Shown: positions 25,691 to 33,711 of the stretch, in pieces
Layout: each line of letters starts with the position of its first letter
How positions within the stretch are numbered: position 1 is the stretch's first letter
Source: Vibrio mangrovi
GTDB taxonomy: Bacteria > Pseudomonadota > Gammaproteobacteria > Enterobacterales > Vibrionaceae
DNA length: 64,000 nucleotides
Assembly: GCF_024346955.1 (NCBI RefSeq)
Contig: NZ_AP024884.1
Location: forward strand, 1,116,001-1,180,000
Reading direction: 5' to 3'
The notes under the pieces: model-generated
The model's input: the letters and a program-made list of their open reading frames with translations, nothing else
What the model was told of the DNA's origin: nothing
Database searches by the model: none
Made by a program: the position numbers and the translations under genes

Positions 25691-27112
25691 ATGTACAAGA
25701 ACAGAACGAGACAATGGCAAATAAGCCTATCCCAAAGAGGCAAGTATCCGGCATATAAACTGATTGCCGATTTGATCGCACAAGATATAGAAACGGGCAA
25801 ACTTTCTCCCAATGACAAAATTCCTCCCATGAGAGATCTGGCAGCAGCGCTGCATATCAACTATTCAACAGCAGCCAGAGCGTATACCGAAGCGAAAAAA
25901 AGAGGCCTGATAGAAACGGTGACGGGGTCAGGAACTTTCATCCGGGGCAAACTTAAATCGATGAAACAACCACTGGCTACTTATGAGCTGATGATGAATA
26001 TGGTGATTGAACCGGCCATTCCTACTCTCGTTGATGAAATCAAAGATGTCGCTCTGTCCAGTATCGCAATGAATGATTTTTATTCATTAATGCGTTATCA
26101 AAGTTACGGCGGCAATGATGAGTCAATCGATATTATGACCTCATTAATTCAACGACGGATTCCTGATGCAGACAGAAACAGAGTCATTACAACCCAGGGG
26201 ATACACACTTCTATTACAGCCCTGCTGACCATGCTTTGCGAGCAGAATCAGGTATTGTGCGTCGATAGCCTCAGTTATCCGGGAATCAAAACCGTTGCTG
26301 CTCAGTTGGGAAAAACCCTGTTTGCTCTGGACCGGGATAAAAACGGACCAACGGCAATTTCTTTCGAAAATGCCTGTCAGTCTCACTCGGTTGCCGCACT
26401 TTATTTGAATCCAACCATGCATAATCCCACCTGTACCACGATTCCGAGAAGCAGAAGGGAAGCTTTATGCGACATCGCTATTCGGTATAACATCCCGATC
26501 ATAGAAGACGACAGCTATGGCCTGCTTTCAGAGAGTACTGTTCCGCCGCTGGCATATTATGCGCCTGAATTAACCTACTATCTCGGTGGCTTTTCTAAAT
26601 GTCTGGGGCCGGGATTACGAGTCGGCTACATGCTCTGCCCTTCACAAAGAAAAAAGGAACAGGTAATAGGCGCAATGCATTCATTAAATATTATGGGCTC
26701 ACCGCTCATCCATAAACTGCTTTCCGACTGGATATCAGCCGGGACACTTGATCGGATGATCCAAGCCATTCGTACAGAGGCGGCGGCAAGAAGAAATGCG
26801 GTCTACCAAATCTTGCATGGTTATGATTTAAGGATGGAACTAAATGCTTTCCATTTCTGGCTGAATTTACCAAAGCCCTTCAATAAGACCCCAGTTGAAT
26901 TTGCAGAAGAGTTACGCCAATTGGAAATCAGTGCTGTCGCCAGCAGTGCATTCTCAACCGATAATAATCCGCCAGATGCGCTCAGAGTGTGTATCGGCGG
27001 CCCGATTAGCCGGGTGGATATGAAAGAAAACATGAAAACACTCAAAGAAAAATTGGTTCTTCTGGGCTATCCATCAACTGCCTCCGGGTATCGTCAACAA
27101 TATACCCGGTAA
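25691..27112 (+). CDS. MocR/PdxR-type regulator (GntR-aminotransferase fusion)
   Basis: 473-residue regulator: GntR winged helix at about residues 10-88 (KLSPNDKIPPMRDLAAALHINYSTAARAY split by the turn, then GLIETVTGSGTFI) joined to a fold-type I aminotransferase domain from about 110. The PLP lysine is in GGFSKCLGPGLRVGYM near residue 305, so cofactor binding is likely retained. Divergent from the Nit1C operon with repeated sites in between, so it is the probable pathway-specific regulator, perhaps sensing an amine through PLP. ATG 25691 has no clear Shine-Dalgarno. Confidence 0.9.
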   Translation: MYKNRTRQWQISLSQRGKYPAYKLIADLIAQDIETGKLSPNDKIPPMRDLAAALHINYSTAARAYTEAKKRGLIETVTGSGTFIRGKLKSMKQPLATYELMMNMVIEPAIPTLVDEIKDVALSSIAMNDFYSLMRYQSYGGNDESIDIMTSLIQRRIPDADRNRVITTQGIHTSITALLTMLCEQNQVLCVDSLSYPGIKTVAAQLGKTLFALDRDKNGPTAISFENACQSHSVAALYLNPTMHNPTCTTIPRSRREALCDIAIRYNIPIIEDDSYGLLSESTVPPLAYYAPELTYYLGGFSKCLGPGLRVGYMLCPSQRKKEQVIGAMHSLNIMGSPLIHKLLSDWISAGTLDRMIQAIRTEAAARRNAVYQILHGYDLRMELNAFHFWLNLPKPFNKTPVEFAEELRQLEISAVASSAFSTDNNPPDALRVCIGGPISRVDMKENMKTLKEKLVLLGYPSTASGYRQQYTR

Positions 27113-27347
27113 TTTCCCGGAAGATACCAAGGCATAATATCTTCGTACCTGACGACAACATCTGAAATCAACTCACAGCACACTGGCTTCTATCTCCAAT
27201 TTGGTCACATCTTCATTATTATATTTATACGTTTATTTATTGAATTCTCTTTTCACGCGAGATGACTCACATATGAAAGTCCAGACTCTGGACATGAAAT
27301 CGATTTTACAAAGAATCGAGTATATATCGTCACGAAAAGGAATGGCT

Positions 27348-28748
27348 ATGTTTAAATTATCACCTTGTCTCATTACCGTTGCCACAGCATTGACATTCAA
27401 TGCTCATGCAACTTCAGTAAAATGGATTCAGTCTGGCTGGGATACAAATACCAACAGCATTGTAAACTGGCAGCAAAATAAAGCACCTGCGGTTTTAAAG
27501 AAAGATAATACCGATTATCGAGTCATAAAAATCGACACATCCAACCCTTTACAGACCATTGACGGCTTCGGTGGTGCATTTAATGAAAAAGGCTGGGATG
27601 CGATGTCCGGAATAAAAGCAGCAGAAAGAGAGAAGATCATTAAAAATCTGTTTACGGAAGATGGACTGAATTTTACTCTGGGCAGAATTCCCATTGGAGC
27701 AAATGATTATTCAATGGATTACTACTCACTCGATGATGTTCCCGGAGATTACGAATTAAAGCATTTCTCAATGGACAGAGAACACAAATATCTGCTGCCA
27801 TACCTGAAATCAGCGATGAAATATAAACCGAATCTGCATGTCTTTGCTTCTCCGTGGACACCGCCCGCATGGATGAAAGCCAATCATTTCTATGGCTGTA
27901 AGGGCTCTGAGGAAAATGCCCATTTAATATGGAATGAAAAGACTCAAACCGCTTATGCAAAGTACCTGTCTAAATTTGCAACTGCATATCAGGATGAAGG
28001 CATTCACCTGGAACAAATCCACTTACAGAATGAACCTGCCGCATGTCAGGATTTCCCTTCCAGTGTGTGGACAGGCCCGGAGATGCGTGATTTTTTACGA
28101 GACTATCTCGTACCCCAATTTGAAAAAGATAATCAGAGCGCATCGATTTGGCTAGGAACAATTAATCATGGCGATTATATGGCATATGCAGAGCCGGTTC
28201 TGAACGATCCCAAACTGAAAGGAAAAATTGCGGGGGTCGGATATCAATGGGATGGGAAATATGCAATTGCAGAAACACATAAAAGACATCCAGATATTAA
28301 ACTCATGCAAACAGAATCAGAATGTGGTGATGGAAAAAATGATATTTCTGCGGGATTATATACTTTTAGCTTAATCAAAAAATATCTCGCCGGAGGGGCA
28401 AATTCCTATGTTTACTGGAATATGGTGCTGGATTCATCAGGAAACAGTACCTGGGGCTGGAAACAAAATTCACTGATCAGTATCGATCGCAGACAGGGTG
28501 GAAAACCAAGCTATAACTTCGAATACTATGTCTTAAAACACTTCAGCAATTTAATTAAACCCGGCGCTCAGTTATTAAGTTATGATCTCGATGAGGATAC
28601 ACTGATTTTTGAGAATCCGGATCAGTCAATCATCATTGTTTCAGCAAACCCCAGCTTTTCTGAAAAAGAAATGACTTATACGCTCAAGGACCAGATGTTT
28701 AAAGCCAAATTACCGATGATGACCGTGAACAGTTTTGTTGTTCAATAA
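27348..28748 (+). CDS. Secreted GH30-family glycosidase
   Basis: 466-residue secreted glycoside hydrolase of family 30 (glucosylceramidase-like). Signal peptide MFKLSPCLITVATALTFNAHA at residues 1-21; then the family motifs GFGGAFNEKGWDAM, RIPIGANDYSM, SPWTPPAWMK, acid/base glutamate in LQNEPAACQ near residue 229 and nucleophile region MQTESECGDG near residue 322, ending in a beta-sandwich domain. ATG 27348 has AAAAGG seven bases upstream; in-frame starts at 27201 and 27342 are worse. Substrate could be a beta-1,6-glucan, a beta-glucoside or a glycolipid. Not obviously linked to the upstream regulator. Confidence 0.87.
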   Translation: MFKLSPCLITVATALTFNAHATSVKWIQSGWDTNTNSIVNWQQNKAPAVLKKDNTDYRVIKIDTSNPLQTIDGFGGAFNEKGWDAMSGIKAAEREKIIKNLFTEDGLNFTLGRIPIGANDYSMDYYSLDDVPGDYELKHFSMDREHKYLLPYLKSAMKYKPNLHVFASPWTPPAWMKANHFYGCKGSEENAHLIWNEKTQTAYAKYLSKFATAYQDEGIHLEQIHLQNEPAACQDFPSSVWTGPEMRDFLRDYLVPQFEKDNQSASIWLGTINHGDYMAYAEPVLNDPKLKGKIAGVGYQWDGKYAIAETHKRHPDIKLMQTESECGDGKNDISAGLYTFSLIKKYLAGGANSYVYWNMVLDSSGNSTWGWKQNSLISIDRRQGGKPSYNFEYYVLKHFSNLIKPGAQLLSYDLDEDTLIFENPDQSIIIVSANPSFSEKEMTYTLKDQMFKAKLPMMTVNSFVVQ

Positions 28749-28774
28749 GCGTCTATCGTTCATAACTAATATTG

Positions 28775-28803
28775 AATGCCTGTACTTCTACAGGCATTTA
28801 TAT
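28775..28803 (+). terminator. Terminator of the GH30 gene
   Basis: AATGCCTGTA (28775-28784), loop CTTC, TACAGGCATT (28789-28798), a perfect 10-bp stem followed by TTATAT. It lies 26 bases after the GH30 stop and may also serve the convergent gene. Confidence 0.75.
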
Positions 28804-28822
28804 ACCCAAATGACCTTGGTAA
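28801..28822. repeat. Vibrio-type intergenic motif, copy 1
   Basis: TATACCCAAATGACCTTGGT, the reverse complement of a motif ending TTGGGTATA. A second, related copy is at 38832-38858. From memory, motifs of this form are scattered in large numbers through Vibrio intergenic regions. Confidence 0.45.
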
Positions 28823-28827
28823 CTTAC

Positions 28828-29532
28828 CTATGAACAGGCCGGAAATAAAGATACTTCAGCTAACTGTTTTGTATGTGCATCCTTGAGATACCAGTCATTA
28901 AATACGAGTTCTACTCTGTTGACCGTATGAATACCAAAATCAAACTCGCGGTAATCTTTCAAGAATCTGAACAACATATCAGGATCACGCAATGGTGCTT
29001 TAAATCTGACGACTGTTGAGTGTGCTGTCGCGATGTTATACCTTGAATCCCGGCTGGCATGTAGGTGGGACTGACCAAATGCAGCTCTCAGCTTCTCTCT
29101 TAAATCTGACAACATTTCATCAGGCATAAAACCTTGTAAAAGTATGCAGCTGGGAGAGGCTGTAATCCCCTTAAACTGAATATCAAATGAGCCGATGCCC
29201 CGGACTGCTTCCTTAAAAATTTCAGCGTAATCCTGCCCTTCACTTTCGGACAAATGATAATTTTCAAAACAGGTAATAATAGTCAGAATCGTTAAATGTA
29301 AATCCGATAGCGGTTGATAATACTGCTCAGGCTCTAAGGATTTTATCTTCTGTAGAAAGTTTGATATTTCGTTTACCAATGATGTGCTGTTACGCAAATA
29401 TGATAGTGTTGTCATCCCCCTGCGACTATCATGTGGATTATCAATCAGAGGATCGGTCTGATACTGACCTGTTTTGACAACCTGTTCAAAATTACGCCAC
29501 ATTGTATCGTAAATACGCTTCTCTTCTCCCAT
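28828..29532 (-). CDS. 2H-phosphoesterase-like protein in operon with guaC
   Basis: 234-residue cytoplasmic protein with two H-x-T/S-hydrophobic motifs, LHLTIL near residue 78 and AHSTVV near residue 169, the hallmark of the 2H phosphoesterase (LigT / 2',3'-cyclic phosphodiesterase) superfamily. It starts five bases after the guaC stop with AAGGAATAGG covering the guaC end, so the two are co-transcribed. A nucleotide or cyclic-phosphate substrate is likely, but the specific activity is unknown. No closer family was recognised. Confidence 0.7.
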   Translation of the reverse strand: MGEEKRIYDTMWRNFEQVVKTGQYQTDPLIDNPHDSRRGMTTLSYLRNSTSLVNEISNFLQKIKSLEPEQYYQPLSDLHLTILTIITCFENYHLSESEGQDYAEIFKEAVRGIGSFDIQFKGITASPSCILLQGFMPDEMLSDLREKLRAAFGQSHLHASRDSRYNIATAHSTVVRFKAPLRDPDMLFRFLKDYREFDFGIHTVNRVELVFNDWYLKDAHTKQLAEVSLFPACS

Positions 29533-29537
29533 TTGGC

Positions 29538-30581
29538 CTATTCCTTCCCGAACACATTATTTTCCTGTTCCTGAACCCGGATAAATGTGGTGCGCTTGGT
29601 CAGCTCTTTCAGATTAGCTGCACCAACGTAGGTACAGGTTGAACGTACACCGCCGAGAATATCCTGAATTGTGTCTTCAACACTGCCGCGGTAAGGTAAT
29701 AAAACGGTCTTGCCTTCGGCAGCCCGGTACTGAGCCACACCACCGGCATATTTGTCCATCGCACTCTTTGACGACATTCCGTAGAAATTCACATAGCTTT
29801 CGCCATCTTTCACAACAATGTCACCACCGGATTCTTTGTGTCCGGCCAGCATTCCGCCCAGCATGACGAAATCAGCACCACCGCCGAAAGCTTTCGAGAC
29901 ATCGCCGGGGCAGGTGCAGCCACCATCACCGATAATCTGACCACCCAATCCGTGTGCAGCATCGGCACATTCAATAATGGCCGATAATTGCGGATAACCG
30001 ACACCGGTTTTTACCCGGGTTGTACAGACCGATCCCGGCCCAATACCAACTTTTACGATATCCGCACCGGCAATGATCAGTTCTTCAGTCATATCTCCGG
30101 TTACAACATTACCGGCGACAATCACTTTGTCCGGCAGAGCCCTGCGGACCCGTTCAACAAACTCAACCAGATGTTCCGAATACCCATTGGCGATATCAAT
30201 ACAGACAAACATCAGATCTTCACTCAAAGCCAGAATTGCCTGCATCTTAGTAAAGTCAGCATCCGATGTCCCGGTTGAAACCATGACATGCTTTAATGTC
30301 GCGGATTCTGCCCCTTGCACAAAATCTTTCCAGTCTTGCAGGGAATAATGTTTGTGAATCGCCGTAATCACATCATATTTTGCCAGAGCCTGAGCCATGC
30401 CGAAGCTTCCGACAGAATCCATATTGGCAGCAATGACGGGAACACCGTGCCATTGACGGCCACTATGCTTGAAGGTAAACTCGCGGGTTAAATTAACTTG
30501 GGAACGACTTTTCAGGGTAGAACGTTTCGGCCGAAACAGCACATCCTTAAAACCCAACTTTAGTTCTTGTTCGATACGCAT
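29538..30581 (-). CDS. guaC: GMP reductase
   Basis: NADPH-dependent reductive deamination of GMP to IMP. 347 residues, identical in length to E. coli GuaC. IMPDH/GMPR TIM-barrel motifs: VPVIAANMDSVGSFGMA, the catalytic cysteine loop GIGPGSVCTTRVKTGVGYP (Cys186 region) and DGGCTCPGDVSKAFGGGADFVMLGG. Preceded by a 120-base leader with two hairpins and a strong promoter, and followed by the 2H-phosphoesterase-like gene. Confidence 0.97.
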   Translation of the reverse strand: MRIEQELKLGFKDVLFRPKRSTLKSRSQVNLTREFTFKHSGRQWHGVPVIAANMDSVGSFGMAQALAKYDVITAIHKHYSLQDWKDFVQGAESATLKHVMVSTGTSDADFTKMQAILALSEDLMFVCIDIANGYSEHLVEFVERVRRALPDKVIVAGNVVTGDMTEELIIAGADIVKVGIGPGSVCTTRVKTGVGYPQLSAIIECADAAHGLGGQIIGDGGCTCPGDVSKAFGGGADFVMLGGMLAGHKESGGDIVVKDGESYVNFYGMSSKSAMDKYAGGVAQYRAAEGKTVLLPYRGSVEDTIQDILGGVRSTCTYVGAANLKELTKRTTFIRVQEQENNVFGKE

Positions 30582-30637
30582 TCATATTTTCCTCAATTGA
30601 TTCACCTTGTGTCTCAATTTCGCAGTGCGATGATTCT

Positions 30638-30653
30638 GACGTTGGCAGACGTC
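30638..30653 (-). promoter_or_regulatory. guaC leader hairpin 2
   Basis: GACGT (30638-30642) and ACGTC (30649-30653) form a 5-bp stem with loop TGGCAG on the + strand (CUGCCA in the guaC RNA). The loop and closing pairs are identical to those of hairpin 1. Confidence 0.55.
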
Positions 30654-30674
30654 GGTCTCTTAATTATCGGACAC

Positions 30675-30706
30675 AAAAAAACCGGAGCGTTGGCAGACGC
30701 TCCGGT
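30675..30706 (-). terminator. guaC leader hairpin 1, terminator-like
   Basis: ACCGGAGCGT (30681-30690) and ACGCTCCGGT (30697-30706) form a perfect 10-bp stem with a six-base loop. Read on the - strand it is followed by seven Ts (30681-30675), so it has the form of an intrinsic terminator, yet it stands between the guaC promoter and guaC. It is a candidate attenuator or 5' stabilising hairpin. Confidence 0.65.
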
Positions 30707-30713
30707 TTTCAGC

Positions 30714-30741
30714 ATTATAGACATCACTTAATTTCCTGCAA
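30714..30741 (-). promoter_or_regulatory. guaC: guaC promoter
   Basis: On the - strand TTGCAG (30741-30736) and a perfect TATAAT (30719-30714) are separated by 16 bases. Transcription would begin near 30707, immediately before leader hairpin 1. Confidence 0.65.
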
Positions 30742-30909
30742 GACTGATATTCCACATTTTTTTATGCTACTATCTGAAAACTTGCATATCTGATAAAACC
30801 ATAGAAGCTTATTTTTTTCTTTCTATTATCAATAAGTTAATAAACTCAAACTGCTTACTCTGGATCTCCGTTTGTGTTTCTGCTGCATCATTACATTGAT
30901 CACATCAAC

Positions 30910-30930
30910 TTTTGTGCTCTCTGCACAAAA
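30910..30930. promoter_or_regulatory. Inverted repeat upstream of outer-membrane gene
   Basis: TTTTGTGC, five-base spacer TCTCT, GCACAAAA: perfect 8-bp dyad about 160 bases upstream of the outer-membrane gene. No T-run beyond it in the + direction, so an operator is as likely as a hairpin. Confidence 0.4.
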
Positions 30931-31091
30931 AACTACAAAATTGAACGATGGCAGCAGCAAGCAGTGTTCACATTTGCTACAGTTAGGAGACGCTGGCGGG
31001 TTTTCTCCTCTCTATAACTGACTCTCTGTAACCGACGCCTCACAACAAGATAAATACTAAGAATAATCTCAGGGAACGCATGGAGTGCAAG

Positions 31092-31664
31092 ATGGAATCA
31101 ACCATTTCTCTGATCATTGCAGTGTTACTTCTATTATGTGCGGCTCCCGTTCAGGCTCTTGCCGGGCCTGATTCACATCATTTCTATCAAAGCTCCGGTA
31201 TTGCCAAACTCAATCACAATAGCAGTTCTGACGAAACCTGGGTCACTCAGTATGGTTATAACTATAATCTAACCTCAAACATTGGATTTGATTTGGGTTA
31301 TGCCAAAAATCCGGATGATCTGGGACAGTTCACCTCAGTGTCATCACAACACCCTCATCAGCCAACGCTGCATTATCAGGAAATTTTTGGCGGAGCAAGA
31401 ATTCAGCACACAGTGTTCGATGTTGCATGGATATATGCCAAAGGCGGATTAAGTTTAACCCGTGCCGGCGATAATCCGGCAATCACGACCTCACTGCCTG
31501 ATATAGAGACAAAGAATATTGCACCTTATTTTACTCTGGGCGCCACAATCCCATCAGGCATTGCCACAGGATTCGAATTAAACTTTGAAATCTCTTATCA
31601 GGAGCCAGAGCAGGATGTAACGGCAAGCCCGGTGTTCCTGCTGGGAACACACTATCGGTTTTGA
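31092..31664 (+). CDS. Small outer-membrane beta-barrel protein
   Basis: 190-residue exported protein. Signal peptide at residues 1-24 (hydrophobic LIIAVLLLLCAAPVQALA), then alternating beta strands with aromatic residues (TWVTQYGYNYNLTSNIGFDLGY) and a C-terminal HYRF, the terminal phenylalanine expected for outer-membrane insertion. OmpA-like or OmpW-like eight-stranded barrel. ATG 31092 has GGAG six bases upstream; ATG 31080 with AGGG is also possible. Not assignable to a named family. Its last codons are tandemly duplicated downstream. Confidence 0.8.
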   Translation: MESTISLIIAVLLLLCAAPVQALAGPDSHHFYQSSGIAKLNHNSSSDETWVTQYGYNYNLTSNIGFDLGYAKNPDDLGQFTSVSSQHPHQPTLHYQEIFGGARIQHTVFDVAWIYAKGGLSLTRAGDNPAITTSLPDIETKNIAPYFTLGATIPSGIATGFELNFEISYQEPEQDVTASPVFLLGTHYRF

Positions 31665-31722
31665 AATACACTATCGGTTTTAAAATACACTTATCGTTTT
31701 TGAAACACACTACCGGTTTTGA
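31645..31722 (+). repeat. Four tandem copies of the gene 3' end
   Basis: The sequence ACACTATCGGTTTTGA, which encodes the last residues and stop of the outer-membrane gene, is followed by three imperfect copies with stops TAA, TGA and TGA; the TAT/TAC codon recurs at 31653, 31672, 31692 and 31711, a period of 19-20 bases. Because the period is not a multiple of three, the copies lie in different frames and are not coding after the first stop. Confidence 0.75.
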
Positions 31723-31741
31723 TTTGATGAACAAACACTGG

Positions 31742-33217
31742 TCAATTGTTTACTAATTTACGTAAATGGGGCAGCAAATCACTGGCAAGCAATCCCCGTT
31801 CTCCAAATGATTCCGTATTCTGATCCGCTGCCATACTATGGACTAAAACACCCAGTTGTGTGGCTTCAACCAACGGCAGTCCCTGTGCGATAAATGAAGT
31901 AATTACCCCGGTCAGGACATCGCCCATGCCTGCACTAGCCATTCCCGGATTCCCAGCCATGCACACAGAAATTTGCTGTCCGTCATAAACCAGCGTTCCC
32001 GCCCCTTTCAGTACCACAACACCACCATACTGACGGTGAAGAGCCTGAATACTGGCATACCGATCCGCTTCTACTTCCTCCACGGTCGTCTGCAACAACT
32101 GAGCAGCTTCCGCCGGATGAGGAGTAATCACCCGCAGCGGATCCTGATTCGGATGCCGCATCAGAAAATACAAACCATCAGCATCAACCACTTTCGGTTT
32201 CTTAACAGACTGAACTGCCTGATAGATTTTGTAGGATTCATCACTGCGTCCCAGCCCCGGTCCGACAGCCAGAACATCACACCATTCAAGACGCCGTTCA
32301 ATAGCATCTTCTTTATTCCAGCAAGCGCTCATCACTTCCGGGGCGCTCACCAGCAAAGGTGTCACATTATAAGGATGACACAAAACGGCTGTCATACCGG
32401 CTCCGCATCTGGCAGCAGCCATCGCCGTCAGAATAATTGCACCACCCATGCCTTCATTACCACCGATCAATAATGCTTTACCGTGTGTCCCTTTATGGGA
32501 AGTCGCGCTACGTTTCGGTAGCATCTGACCCGGCATTTTCGTATGAATTGCAGTAACTGTCGGATGATTCTGCTGATCGAAAGCATCTTCAACGCCCAAA
32601 CCAGCGAAATGGAGCTCTCCCACATATTCACGGGCTTTTCCGGTCACTAATCCCTGTTTCAGACCAATAAAACTGACCGTATGTTTTGCAATAATCGCAT
32701 CACCAAGCACACTGCCGGTATCGCCACACAAACCAGAAGGAATATCCACCGCAATCACCGGCTTCATACTTTGGTTCAGTGTTTCAATTAAAGAGAGCAT
32801 TCCCGGCCGGACTGTTCCACGAAGTCCGGTTCCCAGCAATGCGTCAATGACAACATCAACACTATCCGGTACGCGATCCTGTGGTTCTGAGACAATACCA
32901 CCGTGATTTTGCCAGTGCTCGTACGCCATTCTTGCATCGCCGGTCAACGCTTCAGGATCACCGACCTGCCAGACCGTTACATACAATCCGATCGATTTAG
33001 CCAGACTCGCAACAATATAACCATCGCCGCCATTATTGCCGCCACCGCAGCAAATCAGCCAATGCTCAGAACTGGGATATTGAGCCATACCAATGGCAAA
33101 AACAGCCTGTCCGGCACGTTCCATCAGACTGTACATTTCCAGTCCTTTGGCATCAGCAGCTTTCTGCTCACCAACACGGACCTGCTGGGTCGAATAAAAT
33201 ACATTCGTCATCGTCAT
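31742..33217 (-). CDS. nnrD/nnrE: Bifunctional NAD(P)H-hydrate epimerase/dehydratase
   Basis: 491-residue metabolite-repair enzyme that restores damaged NAD(P)H hydrates. The N-terminal YjeF epimerase domain (residues 1-220) has CCGGGNNGGDGYIVA near residue 57; the C-terminal ribokinase-like ADP-dependent dehydratase domain (about 230-491) has ALLIGGNEGMGGA and NPGMASAGMGDVLTG. Length matches the two-domain E. coli form. Two in-frame ATGs (33217, 33211) are equally placed after a weak site. Confidence 0.95.
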   Translation of the reverse strand: MTMTNVFYSTQQVRVGEQKAADAKGLEMYSLMERAGQAVFAIGMAQYPSSEHWLICCGGGNNGGDGYIVASLAKSIGLYVTVWQVGDPEALTGDARMAYEHWQNHGGIVSEPQDRVPDSVDVVIDALLGTGLRGTVRPGMLSLIETLNQSMKPVIAVDIPSGLCGDTGSVLGDAIIAKHTVSFIGLKQGLVTGKAREYVGELHFAGLGVEDAFDQQNHPTVTAIHTKMPGQMLPKRSATSHKGTHGKALLIGGNEGMGGAIILTAMAAARCGAGMTAVLCHPYNVTPLLVSAPEVMSACWNKEDAIERRLEWCDVLAVGPGLGRSDESYKIYQAVQSVKKPKVVDADGLYFLMRHPNQDPLRVITPHPAEAAQLLQTTVEEVEADRYASIQALHRQYGGVVVLKGAGTLVYDGQQISVCMAGNPGMASAGMGDVLTGVITSFIAQGLPLVEATQLGVLVHSMAADQNTESFGERGLLASDLLPHLRKLVNN

Positions 33218-33268
33218 GGGAGAACTTCTTTATCTTTTTAATTCATCAAACATCGGAAACGGGAGAAC

Positions 33269-33709
33269 TTAACATTCGCACCGCAGGGAAATCAGCGCCT
33301 CCGCCGTCGCATCCTGAATCGAAAGAAAGACTGACTTCACCTCACCGGTCGGCGTTCTCATCGGATTGAGTGTGATATTCTGATACATAAACTCGGCCTG
33401 CTGAGTCACCGGACGAACATTACGACATTTGAACAGATAAGGCCGTTGCTGCCAGGTGATAAAACTACGACAACCCAAATTGTAAACAGGTTTAGTTTTT
33501 AATCTGAACCAGTCCTGAGGAATTTCAGGAAAAACGTCAAACAGAGAACGGCCAATCACTTCATGTGGCTGTTTTCCACTATGGTGAGTCATAAAACCGT
33601 TCCATACCTGAACTTTATAATCCTTATCAATCACGATAAGTCCGAGATCAACATTCTGAACCATGTCCACCATCCAGTGGAACTGTTCAAACTCTGCAGG
33701 AAGACTCAT
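33269..33709 (-). CDS. Single PAS-domain protein
   Basis: 146-residue soluble protein consisting of one PAS fold (GLIVIDKDYKVQVWNGFM, GRSLFDVFPEIP, then SVFLSIQDAT). No kinase, GGDEF or other output domain follows. It begins two bases after the stop of the response regulator, so the pair is translated together and probably works as sensor and effector in one pathway. Five cysteines are present, two in the last three residues. Ligand unknown. Confidence 0.82.
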   Translation of the reverse strand: MSLPAEFEQFHWMVDMVQNVDLGLIVIDKDYKVQVWNGFMTHHSGKQPHEVIGRSLFDVFPEIPQDWFRLKTKPVYNLGCRSFITWQQRPYLFKCRNVRPVTQQAEFMYQNITLNPMRTPTGEVKSVFLSIQDATAEALISLRCEC

Positions 33710-33711
33710 AA

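Larger units (their letters stand above)
30582..31091. other. Control region between guaC and the outer-membrane gene
   Basis: 510-base divergent gap. The guaC side holds the promoter and two hairpins listed separately. The right side holds an inverted repeat at 30910-30930. No ORF is supported and no promoter for the outer-membrane gene could be assigned with confidence. Confidence 0.6.

Noticed and set aside
31531..31734. 67-residue - strand ORF with KPVVCFKNDK repeats
   Set aside because: It reads the complementary strand of the 3' tandem repeat of the outer-membrane gene.
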